From UPXZ01 sp049840795 (GTDB taxonomy: Bacteria; Bacteroidota; Bacteroidia; Bacteroidales; Paludibacteraceae), in the NCBI GenBank assembly GCA_049840795.1, contig JASGJK010000016.1:62001-126000 (forward strand): a DNA stretch of 64,000 nt. The letters are read 5' to 3'. The notes beneath the pieces were generated by a model that searched no databases, was not told where the DNA came from, and saw only the letters and a program-made list of their open reading frames with translations. This document shows, piece by piece, positions 49,361 to 57,957 of this stretch (within the stretch, counting starts at the first letter, position 1; every line of letters begins with the position of its first letter). The translations under genes were made by a program, and so were the position numbers.

Positions 49361-50719
49361 TTAATTAGCAAATTGAAAGTCAGAGCTTTCGAGTTCAAAT
49401 TTAGTAATTTGTTTTTGGATTCTTTTAAGTAATCCAATTTTCTTTTTCTGGTCTCTGAACAGGTATTCTTCCGGATTATGGTAAGGAATGCTTTTCACTA
49501 CCATATTCCAGATAATCACTGCCAGTTTTCTTGCAGTGGCACTAATTGCCGATACTCTTCCTTTTCTGAAATTGATTTTTTGAAAGAAATCTCTCAAAGG
49601 TGTTGAATCTTTCAGGTTTCCAATAGCATTTGCCGCATTTCTGAGAGCAATTTTCAATCGGTTACTTCCTTTTGGAACTTTGCTCGAAAGCACTTTACCA
49701 CCACTAATTTTGTTGTTTGGTGCAAGTCTCAGCCAATTGGCAAAATGTTTAGCTGTAGGAAACCGCTTTATTCCGTCCACACCCACTTCACTTATTAGTG
49801 AAAGCACTGTGGAATAACTCATCCCTTCAATAGCCATTAAATCTACTCCTTCAAAATGTTGATAGGCCAGCAGGTTTAAATCAATATTCTTGGGCGTGTT
49901 TTTGTTGACTTTTTTGTATGGCTTTTTCTCAATATAATGCAGGTTCTTATTTTCGTCCTTGTCAATGGTTTCATTGAGCATTTTCTCAATCTCAATGTCG
50001 CATTGTGCCATCTTGGCTTGAAACATTCCGTACATTTCCACTTCTTGTTGCAGAGCAAACAGATAGTCTTGTCTACCGTTTGAATGTAATGCTTTGGCAA
50101 TTTCTTCTTTCGACTTCTTGCAGTTGTGGTGACGAAGATCCGCCAGTCGCTCAGGATTCTTTTCTCCATTGCAAATGGCTTTGATAATTGCCATACCTGT
50201 AAGTCCGCAAATGTCATTCACCACCACGTCCAATCTAAGATTTAGTAATCTGAGATACTTCTGCATTTTTTTTGAAGCCGCAGCTACTGAATCAAGCAAA
50301 TTCGCTCTGTGTCTGCAAAAAGTCCGGAGTTGTTCCGTAGCTTCATCGGGTAAAAAGCTTCCCGAAAGCAATCCAATGCTGTGCAATTTTTGTATCCACT
50401 GACAATCCTGAATATCCGTTTTCTTGCCTTTGATATTCTTGGTGAATTTTCCATTACATAGAATTACCTGAAAGCCTTCAGACATAAGTACCGCATAAAG
50501 CGATTGCCAATATGTTCCGGTGCTTTCCATTGCTACGGTTTTAATACCGTTTTCTTTGAGCCATTGTGCAATAGCGAATAAATCTTCATTATATACCCCA
50601 AACTCTTTAAAATCATTTGGACCTTGTCCAATTGCCACCCAATGTGATCTGCTTCCTATGTCAATTCCTGCTGCCCGGGAATTGACGATGTCCATTGAAA
50701 TTTTGTCTACGTCTGTCAT
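49361..50719 (-). CDS. IS110-family transposase (DEDD recombinase), element A
   Basis: 452 residues, intact. The RuvC-like N-terminal DEDD domain shows Asp in AAGIDIGSRSHWVAIG (about residue 20), Glu in VAMESTGTYWQSLYAV (about 65), and the D-x2-D pair in GKKTDIQDCQWIQKLH (about 100). The C-terminal transposase_20 domain with its catalytic Ser region is in LMAIEGMSYSTVLSLISEVG and FANWLRLAPNNKISGGKVL. IS110 enzymes insert site-specifically, guided by a structured bridge RNA from the element's non-coding end. The gene is unrelated in detail to element B. Confidence 0.93.
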   Translation of the reverse strand: MTDVDKISMDIVNSRAAGIDIGSRSHWVAIGQGPNDFKEFGVYNEDLFAIAQWLKENGIKTVAMESTGTYWQSLYAVLMSEGFQVILCNGKFTKNIKGKKTDIQDCQWIQKLHSIGLLSGSFLPDEATEQLRTFCRHRANLLDSVAAASKKMQKYLRLLNLRLDVVVNDICGLTGMAIIKAICNGEKNPERLADLRHHNCKKSKEEIAKALHSNGRQDYLFALQQEVEMYGMFQAKMAQCDIEIEKMLNETIDKDENKNLHYIEKKPYKKVNKNTPKNIDLNLLAYQHFEGVDLMAIEGMSYSTVLSLISEVGVDGIKRFPTAKHFANWLRLAPNNKISGGKVLSSKVPKGSNRLKIALRNAANAIGNLKDSTPLRDFFQKINFRKGRVSAISATARKLAVIIWNMVVKSIPYHNPEEYLFRDQKKKIGLLKRIQKQITKFELESSDFQFAN

Positions 50720-50925
50720 AAATTTATAGATTTAAAACTCTTTGGAGATGCGCTTTTGGCAAGAAAATCAATATTCTGAACGGGGTTTCCTTTCAAAGGA
50801 ACCACCACTTAAGTCATCGCAGACATCTCAACCAGGATTGCCCTCGTACTTTAAAAGCAACAGTTGTAAAATCGGCCTTTCAAAGAGTGCTACAAAAATA
50901 TAAAAGTCGTGACATACACCTCGCA
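50720..50925 (-). ncRNA. Candidate bridge RNA region of IS110 element A
   Basis: About 200 non-coding bases directly upstream of the transposase, the location of the bridge RNA in IS110-subgroup elements. It contains complementary tracts such as ggtttccttt/aaaggaacc (about 50782-50802). This is a positional inference; I cannot define guide loops or transcript ends. Confidence 0.4.
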
Positions 50926-50964
50926 CGTTAGCTAAGTAAGTCAATGAATTTTTTTTTTTTGGAT

Positions 50965-51066
50965 TGCTTATAACGGACTGCGGGCGAATCTCCTGTCGCC
51001 CAGCGACAAAGTGAATGCGGGAGCAAAACTGCCGGAATGCACGTCAACCAGCCAATGTCACATAGA
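50965..51066 (-). repeat. attC-like site, left flank of IS element B copy 1
   Basis: Shares with the other sites the tracts tgcgggcg, the inner hairpin tgtcgcccagcgaca, gtgaatgcgggagcaaaac and gcacgtcaaccagccaatg. About 22 bases of the outer left arm (between ataacg and gactgcggg) are missing. It breaks off after catag, where IS element B begins. Confidence 0.7.
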
Positions 51067-51074
51067 TACTAATT

Positions 51075-51265
51075 AAATCCAAATAAAATTACATTTTTTT
51101 TCGGGAAAATTCTTACTTTTGTACCGCACAGAAAGAAGACTTCAGTCGATACTTTGTACCGAAACAGTCTATCTAGCGAAGCGGGGCTTGACTCCGCTTC
51201 TTTTGTTTTTCGGCTCCCGGGGAGCCGGCACAGAAAGAAAGAGCTTAGTCTCCTCAATACCCGAA
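51075..51265 (-). ncRNA. Candidate bridge RNA region of IS element B
   Basis: About 190 non-coding bases 3' of the transposase, where IS1111-type elements encode their guide RNA. Two strong hairpins are visible: gaagcggggc/ctccgcttc (about 51177-51202) and cggctcccggggagccgg (51211-51228). The same stretch is repeated at 63354-63544. Short open frames across it are not convincing genes. Confidence 0.45.
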
Positions 51266-51267
51266 GT

Positions 51268-52281
51268 CTATCCGCAGGCATTCCACTGGTATTCTGCATT
51301 GTATGCTTCGTTTTTCTTCCACAATACAAATATAAGAATTAATAATTTACGCATACCAGCTACCACGCCTTTTCGTTTGATTGTAGGATTCCGTTCCACA
51401 ATACGTTCATACAGGGCCTTAATCGGTTCATTATAAGAGGTTGCCGAGAGGGCCGGCATATACAAACATTCCCTGATCCGTGTATTCCCTTTCTTGGAAA
51501 TCCGTGTTTTCCCTTTAAAAAGTCCCGATTGCCGCTCTGCAATATCCAATCCGGCATAACTTACCACCTGTCGGATATTGTTGAACTGTGTAAACCCATT
51601 GGTTTCGCACAGCACAGTGACAATGGTGAGCAAACGCAGCCCTTTAATCGTTTCTATGTTCTTAACCCGCCGGCTAAATTCCTTATCCTCATTCGTTAAC
51701 CGAACAATATCGTCTTCAATGATTTGAATGTTCTTCTCCAGAAATTCAATTTGTTGTTCCTTGAGTTGTAACACTACCGAAAGCGTGCTGTGAGCGTGTT
51801 TGAGTCCATGAATCTGACACTTGCAGCGTACCAGATCTTTTTTCAACGATAGCCGTTCCCTGCATAAATCCCGCAGGTCCTTCATCTTCGGCATCATTGG
51901 TTTCCACCACTCCAGGGGGCGTTCCAAACCATACTGGGCAATCATTTGAGCATCGGCTTTGTCTGTTTTGGTCTTCATATTCAGGCTCTTGGCAAAATGC
52001 TTCATTTTGTTGGCCAACACAACCGAAACTTTTTGATCGTTGTCGTACAGAAAATGAGCCAGATCCTCGTGATAAACCCCGGTTGTTTCCATGACAAAGA
52101 TTGGATCCGGCACTTTACTCAAAGTCCAGCTAATCAATTTTTCAAATCCCGGATAATCGCTCCGGAAACTGCGTGTAGCCTTAACGACTGACCGTTCGTC
52201 CTTTAATTGCTTGATACATACTTCAAAACTGTCCTTGGAAATGTCTATTCCCACACACGATTTTAATTCTTTCATACACAA
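51268..52281 (-). CDS. IS1111/IS110-family transposase, element B copy 1
   Basis: 337 residues, intact. DEDD residues: Asp in CVGIDISKDSFEVCI (about 13), Glu in FVMETTGVYHEDL (about 64) and KTDKADAQMIAQYG (about 105). The C-terminal transposase_20 part has IETIKGLRLLTIVTVLCETN and VSYAGLDIAERQSGLFKGKT, with the Ser-containing RISKKGNTRIRECLYMPAL. Length and sequence fit the IS1111 branch. It is the intact counterpart of the partial gene at the right end of the window. Confidence 0.93.
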   Translation of the reverse strand: MCMKELKSCVGIDISKDSFEVCIKQLKDERSVVKATRSFRSDYPGFEKLISWTLSKVPDPIFVMETTGVYHEDLAHFLYDNDQKVSVVLANKMKHFAKSLNMKTKTDKADAQMIAQYGLERPLEWWKPMMPKMKDLRDLCRERLSLKKDLVRCKCQIHGLKHAHSTLSVVLQLKEQQIEFLEKNIQIIEDDIVRLTNEDKEFSRRVKNIETIKGLRLLTIVTVLCETNGFTQFNNIRQVVSYAGLDIAERQSGLFKGKTRISKKGNTRIRECLYMPALSATSYNEPIKALYERIVERNPTIKRKGVVAGMRKLLILIFVLWKKNEAYNAEYQWNACG

Positions 52282-52672
52282 AAAAAAGTTTGTTTTGTGG
52301 TCAGAATTAATCCTTTATAACCGCCTATCCTCGTAAATTATATACTGAATACAACCGCTTTAGGATTGTTTCTTAGATACTAATTCAGGCTCGAAAAAGG
52401 AAAAACAAAGGGCGCAAAATCTATGGTTCGATATACATTTCTGTTATCAGGCGTGTGTTGCTATTCCCTTTGCTAATTCTTCCCTGTTTGAGTGCAAATA
52501 TCACAAATTTCTCTCTATTTGAAATATTATGCAAACATACGAGGCGGGTGTTAGGTTCTCGTTCATTCTCTTCGTTATATCATTTTTCCTCGTTGTGTCC
52601 TTGCTTCGGTCGTCACTCCCTCGTTTGTGCACAACTCGTTTCTTCTTTTAGCTCAAATCCTTCATCAGTGAA
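52282..52672. other. Non-coding region between IS element B and the SUMF1-type gene
   Basis: 391 bases: the IS 5' end up to 52385, then a degenerate attC-like end (gggcgcaaaatct ... atcaggcgtgtgttgc, about 52416-52466), then unremarkable sequence. The attC-like tract matches cataggcgtgtgtt of the site at 55487-55614. Confidence 0.5.
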
Positions 52673-54145
52673 CTAAGGGATGAAAACCACCCGAAACCCT
52701 AAATTGATGTCTTTATAGTATGGGTAGGGGGCATTACGAAAGGCGGAGCGGCAATTCTGAGCGCTGCTGTTATAACCGCCACCACGAACTACGCGGTTCG
52801 AGCCCGTAGCAGCACCTGTTGGGTTGGTCTGAGCAGTGGTGGGATATGTGCCGTACCAGTCGGAACACCATTCATACACATTGCCGTGCATATCAGACAA
52901 GCCGTACGCATTTGCTGCGTAAGTTCCTACCGTTTGTGTATTGCCGGGAAAGTAATCTGTGGTATTCGTTCCACCATTATAAGGATATGACCAATTATAA
53001 TTAGCTTGCAGATTAGTCAAAAAACTACCTGTGTTAAACGGAGTGGTAGTACCTGCACGGCAAGCATATTCCCATTGCGCTTCGGTAGGCAAAGTGCCAC
53101 CTATGTAAGTAGCATACTCAGTAGCACCATACCATGTTACATTAATCACTGGAGCATTTTCGTAACCTACTTCCGGTACCCATTGAGAGTTGCTGTAGGT
53201 TAACCCCATATAACTATAATCGGAATAAATCAAAGTTTGGGTATTATATACTTGAGCTGCTGCCCAAATACCGTTGCTACCTATGCTTTTGGTGTTCAAA
53301 AAGGTGGCATATTGCGCATTGGTAATCTCGCACTTGCTCATACGGAAAGCATTAAGGGTTACAGAGTGTTGAGTTTCATCGGAGCCTCTGTTTACTTCAG
53401 TTGTTGGGCTTCCCATAATAAATGTTCCGGCTGGAATGGCAGTAGTAGGTATAGTTGAAAAATTAAAGTTCATAGTTTTGCTTCTGGTAGGCACATCGGG
53501 CATTGAGGCTATGTAGATACCTGAAGTGGCAGTGTAAAGCAGTTGGTCGCCCGCATTATAACTCATGCTGGTAGTTGCTGGTTCAGTTGCTTTGCTTTTC
53601 TGTGGAGCGGAAGCTTCCACTTTTGTATGGGTCAGAAATTTAATTCCGGCTTGGGTAGCATAACTTGCCAGACTTTGCAACTTGGCAGAATAGGCATATC
53701 CTGTACCCGATACACGAATAACGTACATACCAGTTGGCAATGACAACTCTAACGAATTGTTGCCTGCCTCTAAACGAGTGGTTAGTTCAACTACTTTTCG
53801 TCCGTCAATGGCATACGCTGCCACTTGTACGCTACCTGTATGGTCGGCATAAAATGTCAAGGTAGATGTTCCAGTGCTGGCATTTTGAGAAATACGAATG
53901 CCGGCATCGCTGGCACTAAGGGCATCAACGGCTGTTGATTGATCTGTCAAAGTCAAGGTGTTGCCACTTGGTACAGTTACCAAAGTACCCTTGGTTCGGT
54001 TTTGTACTTGTACACTACCCACTGAGGTAGTAACACCCGAAGCCGTAAAGCTGATGGTGTAATTAAGTGCATAACTCTGTGTGGTTGCTACCAGTAGCAA
54101 CAGTGTCGTCAAAACGGAGGAAAGAAAGGTTAGTTTTGTTTTCAT
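52673..54145 (-). CDS. Exported SUMF1/FGE-sulfatase-domain protein
   Basis: 490 residues. A signal peptide (MKTKLTFLSSVLTTLLLLVA) is followed by a Thr/Ser-rich region, an internal sorting-domain-like module (YAIDGRKVVELTTRLEAGNN ... GMYVIRVSG, residues about 105-150), and from about 235 a formylglycine-generating-enzyme/C-type-lectin-like fold: IPAGTFIMGSPTTEVNRGSD, MSKCEITNAQYATFL, LPTEAQWEYACRAGTTTPF, MHGNVYEWCSDWYGTY. It ends RVVRGGGYNSSAQNCRSAFR and NLGFRVVFIP. Catalytic copper cysteines are not evident, so it is more likely a binding protein than an enzyme. It is richer in G+C than its neighbours to the eye. The C-terminal end has the shape of a variable region of retroelement-diversified proteins. 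Confidence 0.85.
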   Translation of the reverse strand: MKTKLTFLSSVLTTLLLLVATTQSYALNYTISFTASGVTTSVGSVQVQNRTKGTLVTVPSGNTLTLTDQSTAVDALSASDAGIRISQNASTGTSTLTFYADHTGSVQVAAYAIDGRKVVELTTRLEAGNNSLELSLPTGMYVIRVSGTGYAYSAKLQSLASYATQAGIKFLTHTKVEASAPQKSKATEPATTSMSYNAGDQLLYTATSGIYIASMPDVPTRSKTMNFNFSTIPTTAIPAGTFIMGSPTTEVNRGSDETQHSVTLNAFRMSKCEITNAQYATFLNTKSIGSNGIWAAAQVYNTQTLIYSDYSYMGLTYSNSQWVPEVGYENAPVINVTWYGATEYATYIGGTLPTEAQWEYACRAGTTTPFNTGSFLTNLQANYNWSYPYNGGTNTTDYFPGNTQTVGTYAANAYGLSDMHGNVYEWCSDWYGTYPTTAQTNPTGAATGSNRVVRGGGYNSSAQNCRSAFRNAPYPYYKDINLGFRVVFIP

Positions 54146-54313
54146 TAAAATTATTATTGGATTATTATTTTTAGTTTGTTATCTGTGTCATATTCTCATT
54201 CCAGTGGAGTGAGACGTAGTCCTTAATTTCATTCGTTTGTATTTCATTTCTTCATTTTATCCATTTTTCTTTGTTGCTAACAACGTCTTTTTCTTTTTTT
54301 GAATGGTGCCCAA

Positions 54314-54443
54314 CGTTCGGGGCTAACTGCATTGGCGGAATTGCGGGAGATTTTCTGTCGAAAGACAGAAAATGTGCGAGCGTAAATCTGACAATGTGCA
54401 TACTCTTTCGACCCCGCCAATGCAGATAGCCTGTGTTAGCAAC
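54314..54443 (-). repeat. attC-like site of cassette 1
   Basis: Imperfect palindrome: outer arms cattggcgg/ccgccaatg, inner hairpin ttttctgtcgaaagacagaaaa. The GTTAGCAAC at 54435-54443 is the reverse complement of the cassette's other end, gttgctaac (55479-55487). Cassette 1 spans 54314-55486. Confidence 0.75.
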
Positions 54444-54449
54444 AGTTTT

Positions 54450-55469
54450 TTATTTTCTTTTTTTATTTCTAATCTCAAAATTCAATGCAATATCAAAGAA
54501 TAGAAAATGTCCATATCTAAATTCTTTGTTTTTTAGCGTGTAAATAGAAGGAATATATTTAATCCCCAATTTAAAATATTTAGTCACTTTAAATTTTGAT
54601 GAGATTGATAGTCCAATTCTGTTTTCCGTTTTGCTATAAAGCAAACTGTCTACGTAATTTGGAAATAATTCTTCTGTACTTCTCTTATAGTAAGAGTATT
54701 TTGAAAAACTTAATCCATAATTAAATGAAAATCTATTTACGTCAAATCCTTGAAAAATATCAATATATGAACCAAATGACCGTTCGTATTCACCAATAAC
54801 ATCAAATGGTGCAGGGACAGGGCTAATAAAATCTGTCAATGTACCAACTCCAATACCAATATATTTTTTGTCTTCATAATAATAATCAATTCCTGTTGTA
54901 ATACCTAAAAAACCAAATGAGTTACCAATATGTGTTTCTTTATTGATAACAAAAGAGTTTCCTTCTGGAATGGAAAATTTTATATTCATTGTTCCTTTTT
55001 CTCCTGAATATATTTTCTTCTGTTGTGTTTTAGTTGATAGATCAAATGAATTAGTTGTTTTTTCTGTAGGCTTATATTTTAAGTCAATTTGGCTTGGGCA
55101 ATTTATATCACAATATACATTTGTAGGATAGTTAAACCTCTTGTCATTTGTTAAATCAACTAAGTATCCTATATAAAGGCTACCATTTAAAATATTTCCA
55201 AACCAGAACTCTGGGGATAGTTTACTAGGAATTATTATTTTTCTTTTAGTACTATCTTTTTCTATTGTCAAAATCAAGGATTCTTTAGATCTTGCAACTT
55301 TTATTTTTGTTGGAGCATAAGAATAGTTAGAAGTATCATTAGAAAATACCTTTACACTATCTTGCTTGCTGTACAAGTTTACTTCCGTAGAATTTGTATT
55401 AATCAAAGTTGCACAAGAAGTCAAAGATAGGATTATTAATAATATCGAAATTTTTATTATCTGGTTCAT
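54450..55469 (-). CDS. Lipoprotein of unknown function, cassette copy 1 (intact)
   Basis: 339 residues from ATG 55469. The frame is open to 55577, but that part is the attC palindrome. The lipobox is LIILSLTSCATL. The rest reads PTKIKVARSKESLILTIEKD and, later, a region with YGHFLFFDIALNFEIRNKKR K-type aromatic strands (GIGVGTLTDFISPVPAPFDV, FNYGLSFSKYSYYKRS) that suggests a beta-barrel or PEGA-like outer-membrane lipoprotein. No named family is recognised. The start lies 17 bases after the cassette boundary and the stop 6 bases before the attC, as is usual for integron cassettes. A second copy is at 59592-60612. Confidence 0.8.
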   Translation of the reverse strand: MNQIIKISILLIILSLTSCATLINTNSTEVNLYSKQDSVKVFSNDTSNYSYAPTKIKVARSKESLILTIEKDSTKRKIIIPSKLSPEFWFGNILNGSLYIGYLVDLTNDKRFNYPTNVYCDINCPSQIDLKYKPTEKTTNSFDLSTKTQQKKIYSGEKGTMNIKFSIPEGNSFVINKETHIGNSFGFLGITTGIDYYYEDKKYIGIGVGTLTDFISPVPAPFDVIGEYERSFGSYIDIFQGFDVNRFSFNYGLSFSKYSYYKRSTEELFPNYVDSLLYSKTENRIGLSISSKFKVTKYFKLGIKYIPSIYTLKNKEFRYGHFLFFDIALNFEIRNKKRK

Positions 55470-55486
55470 ATTCAAATTGTTGCTAA

Positions 55487-55614
55487 CGACCGAGGCTATG
55501 GGCATTGGCGGTTTGCGGGAGCTTTCACTGTCGCCCAGCGACAAAGTGAATGCGGGCGCAAAACCTGCCAATTGCACGTCAGCCAGCCAATGGACATAGG
55601 CGTGTGTTATGGGG
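55487..55614 (-). repeat. attC-like site of cassette 2
   Basis: Arms gcattggcgg/ccagccaatg, inner hairpin cactgtcgcccagcgacaaagtg. GTTATGGGG (55606-55614) is the reverse complement of the cassette's other end ccccataac (56399-56407). Cassette 2 spans 55487-56406. Confidence 0.78.
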
Positions 55615-55768
55615 TCGTAGTTTTCTGTTTTCCAGTTGATTTTGTTTCAGTTATTTGAATGTGAATTCTCTCGTACAACTGTGTTTTTGTGTCGTACAAG
55701 TTGTTTAAATCACATTTCTCAACCGAAACGTACAAAAATCAAATATTTTTCTCGTTGTCAAAAATTGT

Positions 55769-56173
55769 TTATGTCCACAACGAAGTAATAAACATAGGCA
55801 GCTTTTCGTCTCCGATTTCAAAACCAAGATTTTGGTAAAATGGAGCTTCTTTGTCGTAAGCAATTAATACAATTCTTAGGTAGTCTTTATATTTGGCTTT
55901 GACATAGTTGACCAAATTTTTTCCAATTCCTTTTCCTTGAAATTTCGGATTAATCAAAAGATAATGAATATAGGCTGTCATAATGTTGTCGTCTAAAACA
56001 TTAATAAGACCAACTAATTTGTCTTCGTCCCAAGCTGTATAAACTGTTGACGAGTTTTGCATTGCAATTGCCAGTTTTTCTGGATAATGTCCAGACGACC
56101 ATTCCACAGAAAGGAATAAGTCTTGTAAATCCTTTGGATTCAAATCTTTTGTTTCTTTGTAAATGATATTCAT
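55769..56173 (-). CDS. GNAT family N-acetyltransferase
   Basis: 134 residues from ATG 56173; an upstream ATG at 56242 adds a poorly conserved basic stretch. The acetyl-CoA pyrophosphate loop is visible in LLINPKFQGKGIGKNLVNYV (residues about 70-90, Q-x-x-G-x-G), followed by LIAYDKEAPFYQNLGFEIGD, the usual motif B. It transfers an acetyl group to an unknown amine, possibly an antibiotic or a protein terminus. It is a small single-gene cassette, of a type common in integrons. The frame is intact. Confidence 0.88.
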   Translation of the reverse strand: MNIIYKETKDLNPKDLQDLFLSVEWSSGHYPEKLAIAMQNSSTVYTAWDEDKLVGLINVLDDNIMTAYIHYLLINPKFQGKGIGKNLVNYVKAKYKDYLRIVLIAYDKEAPFYQNLGFEIGDEKLPMFITSLWT

Positions 56174-56543
56174 TGTCTTAATGTAATTGTTTTTTTGTTT
56201 TTCTTTCAGTCGTTTGGTCATAGTTGAAAAGATAAAAGTCAAATTTTTTTCTTAGAAAATCTGCGAGAAATTGTCCGCTGAGCGGAAGTCCGAAAAAGAC
56301 TAAATTCTGTCGTTACAGAATTGTCTCAAAATCGGGGGAAGCGGACAGTTCGTCAAGGATTTTTCAACCAACAAGTCTGTCTTTTTTCTTTTACTATGCC
56401 CCATAACGACCGAGGCTATGGGCATTTGGCGGTTTGCGGGAGCATTCGCTGTCGCCCAGCGACAAAGTGAATGCGGGAGCAAAACCTGCAAAATGCACCG
56501 CCAATGCGCATAGGCGGGTGTTAGGGGCTGGGGCTTGTTGCAA
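56174..56543. other. Non-coding, including the junction of cassettes 2 and 3
   Basis: 370 bases: 5' leader of the GNAT cassette with an internal palindrome (gtccgctgagcggaa), then the attC-like site 56407-56528 of the Fic cassette. Confidence 0.5.
56407..56528 (-). repeat. attC-like site of cassette 3
   Basis: Same architecture as 55487-55614, ending gcataggcgggtgttaggggc. GTTAGGGGC (56520-56528) is the reverse complement of the cassette's far end gcccctaac (57763-57771). Cassette 3 spans 56407-57770. Confidence 0.78.
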
Positions 56544-57644
56544 TTAGTTGGTTTTCAATTCATAATTTGTACTTCGTCCGCCTTGTTCAGATTTTGCCAA
56601 AATTCCTTTTTCTATTAAATCCTGAATGTCACGTAAAGCCGTGTCTTGCGAACATTTTCCGATTTTTGCCCATTTTGTCGTGTTCAAAACTCCTTCAAAG
56701 TCGTCCATTAGCATATTTAGTATTTTACGCTGTCTGTCATTTATTGATACTTTTGAGTTCTGAAGCCAAAATTCGTGCTTGTAAATAACTTTTTCAAGTA
56801 ATTTCTCTGAGCTTTCAATGGAGTGTAATAAACTATTCAAAAACCATTCAAGCCAGTTAGTTATGTCCAAACTTCCTTTTTGTGTTTTCTCCAAAATGTC
56901 ATAATATGAATTTCGTTCTTTTCGAATTTGTGTCGACATACTGTAAAACCGATATGATTGTTCGTCTGAACGCGCTAACAACATATCACTCAAAGCCCTT
57001 GAGATTCTTCCATTTCCATCTTCAAATGGGTGAAGTGTCACAAACCACAAGTGTGCAATTGCAGCTTTTAAAACAGGGTCGACATTCTGTTCCAGGTTAA
57101 ACCAATCGAAGAAGATTCGCATTTCATTTTCTATTTGATTTGCTGGTGGAGCCTGATAATGAACTTTTTCTTTTCCTAAAGCTCCTGAAACAACCTGCAT
57201 TGGTCCGGTCGAATCGTCACGCCAGTTTCCTGTGATTATTTTATACATTCCGCTTTGTCCTGCCGGAAATAGAGAAGCATGCCAGCTGAAAAGTCGTTCT
57301 TTGTTCAGTGCTTTATCGTAATGTTTTGTTGCATCGAGCATCAAGTCAACTATCCCATCTACATTACGTTCAGAATAAACCAATCCTGAGATGTCTAAGC
57401 CTAAACGTCTTGCAATTGATGACCTCACTTGTTCTCTGTCGAGAAATTCTCCTTCAATTTCTGTCGATTTCAGAATTTCAATTGTTAATATTTCCAGATT
57501 TGCTTCATTTTGAAGTTCAAAACCCAAAGCACCCATTTTTCCAATAAGTTTTCCTTGTCGATTTCTCACATAAGCAAGCAATGGTAGCAGTTTCTCGCTG
57601 TTCCATTTAAAAACTGGCCAGTTTTGATTGTCGTATAAATACAT
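56544..57644 (-). CDS. Fic family protein with N-terminal DUF4172-like and C-terminal winged-helix regions
   Basis: 366 residues. The N-terminal region (1-110) carries the inhibitory helix STEIEGEF (S-x-x-x-E-G), as in self-inhibited class II Fic proteins. The Fic core shows HPFEDGNGRISRAL (catalytic His about 206). The flap LFPAGQSGMYKIITGNWRDD precedes it. The last 65 residues (DRQRKILNMLMDDFEGVLNT, SQDTALRDIQDLIEKGILAK) look like a winged helix. Fic enzymes attach AMP to target proteins. The DNA-binding end and the paired operator-like repeats just upstream suggest autoregulation. It is cassette-borne and intact. Confidence 0.92.
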   Translation of the reverse strand: MYLYDNQNWPVFKWNSEKLLPLLAYVRNRQGKLIGKMGALGFELQNEANLEILTIEILKSTEIEGEFLDREQVRSSIARRLGLDISGLVYSERNVDGIVDLMLDATKHYDKALNKERLFSWHASLFPAGQSGMYKIITGNWRDDSTGPMQVVSGALGKEKVHYQAPPANQIENEMRIFFDWFNLEQNVDPVLKAAIAHLWFVTLHPFEDGNGRISRALSDMLLARSDEQSYRFYSMSTQIRKERNSYYDILEKTQKGSLDITNWLEWFLNSLLHSIESSEKLLEKVIYKHEFWLQNSKVSINDRQRKILNMLMDDFEGVLNTTKWAKIGKCSQDTALRDIQDLIEKGILAKSEQGGRSTNYELKTN

Positions 57645-57668
57645 ATTTTTTTCTTTCTCCGCTAAATT

Positions 57669-57697
57669 TGCGGTAAAAATACAATTTATTCACCGCA
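57669..57697 (-). promoter_or_regulatory. Operator-like repeat 1 upstream of fic
   Basis: 29-base element with inverted ends tgcgg/ccgca. It matches the element at 57722-57750 at 25 of 29 positions by eye and lies 25 bases before the Fic start. Confidence 0.55.
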
Positions 57698-57721
57698 CGA
57701 CAAAATATATTCCGCACAAAA

Positions 57722-57750
57722 TGCGGTAAAAGTGCAATTTATTCTCCGCA
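57722..57750 (-). promoter_or_regulatory. Operator-like repeat 2 upstream of fic
   Basis: Second copy, 53 bases centre to centre (five helical turns) from the first, with tgcgg/ccgca ends. The spacer also contains ccgcacaaaatgcgg. Confidence 0.55.
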
Positions 57751-57770
57751 TTTTTTGCCCTTGCCCCTAA

Positions 57771-57900
57771 CGACCGAGGCTGATGGGCATCCTGCGGTTT
57801 GCGGGCGTATTTCCTATCGTGAAACGACAAAAGGAAATGCGGGCGCAAAGACTGCAAAATGCACGTCAGCCGCCACTGCACATAGGCGGGTGTTAGGGGG
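57771..57900 (-). repeat. attC-like site of cassette 4
   Basis: Arms as in the other sites, with a different inner hairpin atttcctatcg/cgacaaaaggaaat. GTTAGGGGG (57892-57900) is the reverse complement of the far end ccccctaac (59448-59456). Cassette 4 spans 57771-59455. Confidence 0.75.
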
Positions 57901-57957
57901 TCGTTATTTGTTTTTCTATGTATCGTTTCATGTTTGTCGAATCCACTCAATAGTTTG

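Larger units (their letters stand above)
49340..50930 (-). mobile_element. IS110-family element A
   Basis: Element with a single transposase gene and a long 5' non-coding part, as in the IS110 subgroup. Left tip is next to ctaacgacca (49329-49340); right tip is near cgcacgttagct (about 50920-50935). Both flanks resemble halves of an attC palindrome. No terminal inverted repeats are expected in this family. The exact ends are uncertain by about 10 bases. Confidence 0.65.
51067..52385 (-). mobile_element. IS1111/IS110-family element B, copy 1
   Basis: Unit with the transposase at 51268-52281, a long non-coding region 3' of it and a short one 5', the IS1111-type layout. A 12-base direct repeat tagatactaatt occurs at 51063-51074 and 52374-52385. 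Sub-terminal inverted tracts aatccaaa (left) and its partial complement tttaggatt (right) fit IS1111. Its left sequence is identical to 63351 onward (copy 2), including at least 600 bases. It lies inside an attC-like site. Confidence 0.8.

Noticed and set aside
51119..51436. Plus-strand open frame in the IS element B 3' region, repeated at 63398
   Set aside because: It occurs twice only because the IS occurs twice. It is antisense to the transposase end and crosses the hairpin region.
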